Below, one piece after another: positions 60,985 to 64,000 of a stretch of DNA of 64,000 bases. The translations under genes were made by a program, and so were the position numbers. Below the pieces are notes generated by a model. It was not told the origin of the DNA, made no database searches, and saw nothing but the letters and a program-made list of their open reading frames with translations. Source of the DNA: Agromyces bauzanensis (GTDB lineage Bacteria > Actinomycetota > Actinomycetes > Actinomycetales > Microbacteriaceae); NCBI RefSeq assembly GCF_014645655.1, contig NZ_BMMD01000008.1:62001-126000 (forward strand). The letters are read 5' to 3'. The first letter of the stretch is position 1, and every line of letters starts with the position of its first letter.

Positions 60985-61236
60985 TCAGCGGAAGCACTCG
61001 GCCGCGTCCGACGCCGACCAGAACTCGCCGAGAGGCATCGACCGGATGCCGCCGCTCATGAGTCGGCGCGCCGACCAGCGCTCGAGCCCGCCGAGCTCGT
61101 GGCGTTCGATGTGCCCCAGCACGGCGCCGCCAGGGCGTGAGACGCGCCAGAGGGACGCCGCGACCGGTGTGATCGTGAGCCCGGGCACGCGGGCGGGGAA
61201 GCTCTCGCGGGGCCGTGCGAGCGTGGTGGCGGACAT
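60985..61236 (-). CDS. Small hypothetical protein
   Basis: The 83-residue ORF has a good Shine-Dalgarno sequence (GAGGAG and AGGAG, six bases before the ATG at 61236) and codon use like its neighbours, so it is probably real. It seems to hold a small beta-rich fold (ITPVAASLWRVSRPGGAVLG, then HIERHELGGLERWSARRL). No family or catalytic motif is recognised. The reading further upstream to 62169 is a shadow of the EamA gene. Confidence 0.55.
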   Translation of the reverse strand: MSATTLARPRESFPARVPGLTITPVAASLWRVSRPGGAVLGHIERHELGGLERWSARRLMSGGIRSMPLGEFWSASDAAECFR

Positions 61237-61334
61237 CGTCGCTCCTCTCCTCGTGCAGCCGGCCCTGCGTCTGATCGACGGTAGGCGGACCCACCGACAT
61301 CCGACGCTGTCCAAGGCACCGAAGTGCAGCCGAT

Positions 61335-62291
61335 TCACGGGAGCGACTCGCGCCTGGCCATCTCCTGGCTCGCGAGGTCGGCGTCGACGGCGCCGGCCGG
61401 CCGAGCGGTCTGCGCCAGCACGATCGCGACGAGCACGAGGGCCGCGCCCGCCAGCTGGAGTGCGTCGAGCCCCTCGCCGAGCCACAACCAGGCGACCGCG
61501 AAAGCGAAGAGCACCTCGGCCGACGCCGCGATGCCCGCCGCGGTGGCGCGCAGGTGCTTGAGCGCGAGGAAGGAGAGCAGGAACGGTGCGAACGAACCGA
61601 GCACGCCGTTCCACGCGAGGAGCACCCACAACGGCACGACGATCGCCTCGAGCGAGCCGCCGAGGGAGACGGGCTCGACGAGGAGGACCGGGTCGACCTG
61701 CCACCAGCCGCTGGACATCGCCCAGAAGAGCGCGGCGAACCCCATCGACCAGAACGCGACGGCCATCGGCGACGTCGCCGTGACCTGCCGCTCGCCGACG
61801 ATGAAGTAGATCGTCAGGGTGGCCGCTGCGGCCAGCCCGAAGAGCACGCCCGGCACCGAGAGGTCGCCGCCGGCGCCCAGTTGGGCGACCAGCGCGAGTC
61901 CCACGAGCACGAGCCCGATCGCGACCCAGAGGCGGGGCTTCACGCGTTCCGCGAAGAAGACGCGCGCGATCACCGCCACCGCGAGCACGGCCAGGTACTC
62001 GAGGAGCAGGGCGATCCCGACGGGCAGCAGGCTGATCGCGACGGCATACGTCCACTGCAGGAGCGCGACGCCCGCGACGCCGAGGAGCGCCATGACCGCC
62101 AGCTGGCGCCCCGAGATGCGGAACGCGGCCCGGTTGCCGATCGCCAGCCACACGCCCGCGATCAGGCATACCGAGACCACGCGGAAGAAGGTCAGCTGCG
62201 TGGGCGTCAGCCCCGCCTCGATGATGACCTTCGTGACGCTCCCGTTCGTGCCGAACAGGAGCGCGGCGAGGAGCGCGAAGAGGTAGCCCAC
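61335..62291 (-). CDS. EamA-family (DMT superfamily) transporter
   Basis: Ten hydrophobic helices in two five-helix EamA repeats (starting FALLAALLFGTNGSVTKVII and, in the second half, FGLAAAATLTIYFIVGERQV) place it in the drug/metabolite transporter superfamily. Substrates of such permeases vary (amino acids, purines, others) and cannot be read from the sequence. Length is 318 aa. The ATG directly follows the aldo/keto reductase stop on the same strand, so the two are probably co-transcribed. Confidence 0.88.
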   Translation of the reverse strand: MGYLFALLAALLFGTNGSVTKVIIEAGLTPTQLTFFRVVSVCLIAGVWLAIGNRAAFRISGRQLAVMALLGVAGVALLQWTYAVAISLLPVGIALLLEYLAVLAVAVIARVFFAERVKPRLWVAIGLVLVGLALVAQLGAGGDLSVPGVLFGLAAAATLTIYFIVGERQVTATSPMAVAFWSMGFAALFWAMSSGWWQVDPVLLVEPVSLGGSLEAIVVPLWVLLAWNGVLGSFAPFLLSFLALKHLRATAAGIAASAEVLFAFAVAWLWLGEGLDALQLAGAALVLVAIVLAQTARPAGAVDADLASQEMARRESLP

Positions 62292-63299
62292 TCAGACGAG
62301 CACTGCGTCACGCGCGGCGAACGGTTCGATGCGTGAGATCTCGTCGTCGGTGAGAGCCGGCGCGTCGAGGGCGGCGACGTTCTGCTCGAGCTGGGCGACG
62401 CTCGAGGCGCCGATGAGCGCACTCACGACGAGCGGCTCGCGCAGCACCCACGAGAGGGCGAGCTGGGCGATCGTCTGCCCGCGCTCCTTCGCGATCGCGT
62501 CGAGGCCGCGCACGCGCTCGAGGTAGTCGGGGCTGATGCGATCCGCCGAGAGGAACCGGCTGGTCGCCGCACGCGAATCCGCGGGCACGTCGCCCGAGAG
62601 GTAGCGATCGGTGAGCAGGCCCTGCGCGAGCGGCGAGAAGACGATGCTCGCCGCGCCGGCCTCCTCGAGCACCGGGAACAGGCCGTCCTCGATGTGGCGG
62701 TCGAACATCGAGTAGCGCGGCTGGTGGATCGTGAGCGGCAGGCCCTCGGCCTCGAGCGCCGCAGCGGCCGCGCGGGTCTGCTGGGGGTCGTAGTTGGAGA
62801 TGCCGACGTAGCGCGCCTTGCCCTGGCGCACCGCGTGCGCGAGCGCGCCCATGGTCTCCTCGACGGGCGTCTCGGGGTCGGGTCGGTGCGAGTAGAAGAC
62901 GTCCACGTAGTCGAGTCCGAGCCGGCCGAGGCTCTGGTCGAGCGAGGCGAGCAGGTGCTTGCGCGACCCGAAGTCTCCGTACGGGCCGGACCACATCCCG
63001 TACCCGGCCTTCGACGAGATGATGAGCTCGTCGCGGTACGGCGCGAGGTCGGCGGCGAGCAGCCGGCCGAAGTTCTCCTCGGCGCTTCCGGCGGGCGGGC
63101 CGTAGTTGTTCGCAAGGTCGAAGTGCGTGACGCCGAGGTCGAATGCTCGCCGTACGATCGCGCGCTGCGTGTCGAGCGGGCGCCCGTGCCCGAAGTTGTG
63201 CCAGAGGCCGAGCGCGAGCGCCGGGAGCTTCAGGCCACTGCGTCCGACCCGGTTGAAGCGCATGCGGTCATAGCGATCCTGAGAGGCGACGAAGGTCAT
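62292..63299 (-). CDS. Aldo/keto reductase, YghZ-like
   Basis: The 335-residue NADPH-dependent reductase has the catalytic Asp and Tyr in THFDLANNYGPPAG (YghZ-like NNYGPPxG), the Lys in LIISSKAGYGMWSGPYGDFG, and the His in DVFYSHRPDPETP. The GMWSGPYGDFGSRKHLLASL segment marks the group of L-glyceraldehyde-3-phosphate reductases, which detoxify methylglyoxal. The ATG follows a TAGAGT box by six bases. It is divergent from msrA; their promoters overlap. Confidence 0.93.
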   Translation of the reverse strand: MTFVASQDRYDRMRFNRVGRSGLKLPALALGLWHNFGHGRPLDTQRAIVRRAFDLGVTHFDLANNYGPPAGSAEENFGRLLAADLAPYRDELIISSKAGYGMWSGPYGDFGSRKHLLASLDQSLGRLGLDYVDVFYSHRPDPETPVEETMGALAHAVRQGKARYVGISNYDPQQTRAAAAALEAEGLPLTIHQPRYSMFDRHIEDGLFPVLEEAGAASIVFSPLAQGLLTDRYLSGDVPADSRAATSRFLSADRISPDYLERVRGLDAIAKERGQTIAQLALSWVLREPLVVSALIGASSVAQLEQNVAALDAPALTDDEISRIEPFAARDAVLV

Positions 63300-63304
63300 G
63301 CGGC

Positions 63305-63311
63305 TACTCTA
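63305..63311. promoter_or_regulatory. Overlapping divergent -10 boxes of msrA and the aldo/keto reductase
   Basis: The seven bases TACTCTA hold TACTCT (63305-63310, + strand) for the msrA ATG at 63317 and, on the other strand, TAGAGT (63311-63306) for the reductase ATG at 63299. Both have six-base spacers, so both messages would be leaderless. Confidence 0.6.
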
Positions 63312-63316
63312 TGGCG

Positions 63317-63841
63317 ATGGAAAGCTACGTTCTGGCCGGCGGCTGCTTCTGGTGCCTGGACGCCGTGTATCGAACCCTCCGAGGGGTCGCCGACGTCGTC
63401 TCGGGCTACACGGGCGGGTCGGTGGCGAATCCGAGCTACGAGGCCGTCTGCACCGGCCTCACCGGCCACGCCGAGGCGGTTCGCGTCGACTTCGACCCCG
63501 ACGTGATCCCGCGCGAGGTCATCCTCGACGTGTTCTTCACGCTGCACGATCCGACGCAGTTGAACCGCCAGGGCGCGGATGTCGGCACCCAGTACCGCTC
63601 GGCGATGTTCTACGCCGACGACGCGCAGCGCGAGGCCTTCGAGGCCGCTCGCGCTCGCGCGGCCGACTGGTGGCCGGGTGAGATCGTGACTGCGATCGAT
63701 CCGCTCGGAGACTTCTTCCGCGCCGAGGAGTACCACCAGGACTTCTTCGCGAAGAATCCCGGCCAGGGGTACTGCCTCGCGGTGGCGCTGCCGAAGGTGA
63801 ACAAGATCCGGCGCTCGTACGCCGACTACGTGCTCGCCTGA
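63317..63841 (+). CDS. msrA: Peptide methionine sulfoxide reductase MsrA
   Basis: MsrA reduces methionine-S-sulfoxide. The catalytic Cys10 is in GGCFWCLDAVYRTLRGV; the GYTGG, GHAEAVRVDFDPDVI and YRSAMFY segments are normal, and a C-terminal GQGYC supplies a resolving cysteine. Length is 174 aa. ATG 63317 is chosen over ATG 63311 because the latter overlaps the -10 box. It pairs with a detoxifying reductase on the opposite strand. Confidence 0.95.
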   Translation: MESYVLAGGCFWCLDAVYRTLRGVADVVSGYTGGSVANPSYEAVCTGLTGHAEAVRVDFDPDVIPREVILDVFFTLHDPTQLNRQGADVGTQYRSAMFYADDAQREAFEAARARAADWWPGEIVTAIDPLGDFFRAEEYHQDFFAKNPGQGYCLAVALPKVNKIRRSYADYVLA

Positions 63842-64000
63842 CGACTCGTCCTCGCCAACGGCCTCGTGGCGCGGATCGTGCACAGTGATGCACTCTGCCA
63901 TCCGCTGCGCCACCCTCGCTCGGGATGCTGGTGCGACGCGGCATCCGGGGCCTGGTCCGGCACGAGCAGCTCCGGATGCCGCGAGCCGCCGATCCGCGGC
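63842..64000. other. Right end of the window: non-coding with a long inverted repeat
   Basis: CGCGGCATCCGG (63937-63948) and CCGGATGCCGCG (63972-63983) are perfect 12-base complements around a 23-base loop. It may be a terminator for msrA or for a gene outside the window. No ORF is supported in the last 159 bases. Confidence 0.5.

Noticed and set aside
60985-62169. 394-codon minus-strand frame including the small protein at 60985
   Set aside because: Only the last 83 codons have a Shine-Dalgarno sequence and protein-like character; the rest is a shadow of the EamA gene in another frame.

Overview
The window is a stretch of a very GC-rich actinobacterial chromosome, most likely a member of the Microbacteriaceae (Agromyces/Microbacterium-like). 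This rests on the gene order (rpsP-khpA-rimM-trmD, rplS-lepB-rnhB-DUF2469-yraN-comM-dprA, xerC, rpsB-tsf-pyrH-frr-cdsA, ligA, gatCAB), on the GlgE maltosyltransferase, on many genes whose start codon lies only 6-7 bases after a TAnnnT -10 box (probable leaderless mRNAs), and on a strong excess of the word GCATCC/GGATGC. No rRNA, transposase, prophage or CRISPR array was seen. Almost every base belongs to a housekeeping gene; accessory content is limited to a few decayed loci.

Layout. 1-2.4 kb: a GCS2-type ligase cut by the window edge, then the ribosome/tRNA-modification block rpsP-khpA-rimM-trmD. 2.4-4.5 kb: a relic of nitrate/nitrite assimilation. It has GlnR-like boxes in front of an intact sirohydrochlorin chelatase, followed by a truncated nasC and a truncated, frameshifted second chelatase fused head to head. 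4.5-15.8 kb: map, rplS, lepB, rnhB, DUF2469, yraN, comM, dprA, a two-gene HTH/nucleotidyltransferase-like locus whose second gene is truncated, a HAD phosphatase, a metallophosphoesterase, xerC and an M23 peptidase. 15.8-20.3 kb: the rpsB-tsf-pyrH-frr-cdsA block. 20.3-28.4 kb: cell-envelope and cell-shape genes (two DivIVA-domain proteins, a lytic-transglycosylase-like protein, an AI-2E-family permease, a membrane/lipoprotein hybrid, a thioredoxin-like TPR protein). 28.4-38.3 kb: alpha-glucan metabolism (glgB, glgE, glgP, glgX) with ybaK. 38.3-49.1 kb: cysteine desulfurase plus mnmA, two paralogous membrane proteins, ligA and gatCAB. 49.1-55.4 kb: dinB and a TPP-riboswitch-controlled ECF thiamine-precursor transporter. 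55.4-64 kb: a D,D-carboxypeptidase-like protein, a small metallopeptidase, tRNA-His, orn, tRNA-Arg, a CPA2 antiporter, nadE, an EamA permease, an aldo/keto reductase and msrA.

How the parts work together. S16, KhpA, RimM and TrmD serve 30S maturation and tRNA m1G37. MnmA with its neighbouring desulfurase makes 2-thiouridine in tRNA, and GatCAB makes Gln-tRNA/Asn-tRNA. The four glg genes link maltosyl-1-phosphate extension (GlgE), branching (GlgB), debranching (GlgX) and phosphorolysis (GlgP). The riboswitch, S component, fused ATPase and T component form one thiamine-responsive uptake operon.

The most interesting non-coding signals are: branched RNA leaders before rpsB and rplS; periodic GlnR-like boxes before the surviving chelatase; a 26-bp dyad over the promoter of the HTH gene; -10 boxes inside perfect inverted repeats; an SD-sequestering hairpin behind the TPP aptamer; and divergent msrA/aldo-keto reductase promoters whose -10 boxes overlap. 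No wholly new multi-gene system could be supported. All assignments come from reading the sequence; no database search was run.
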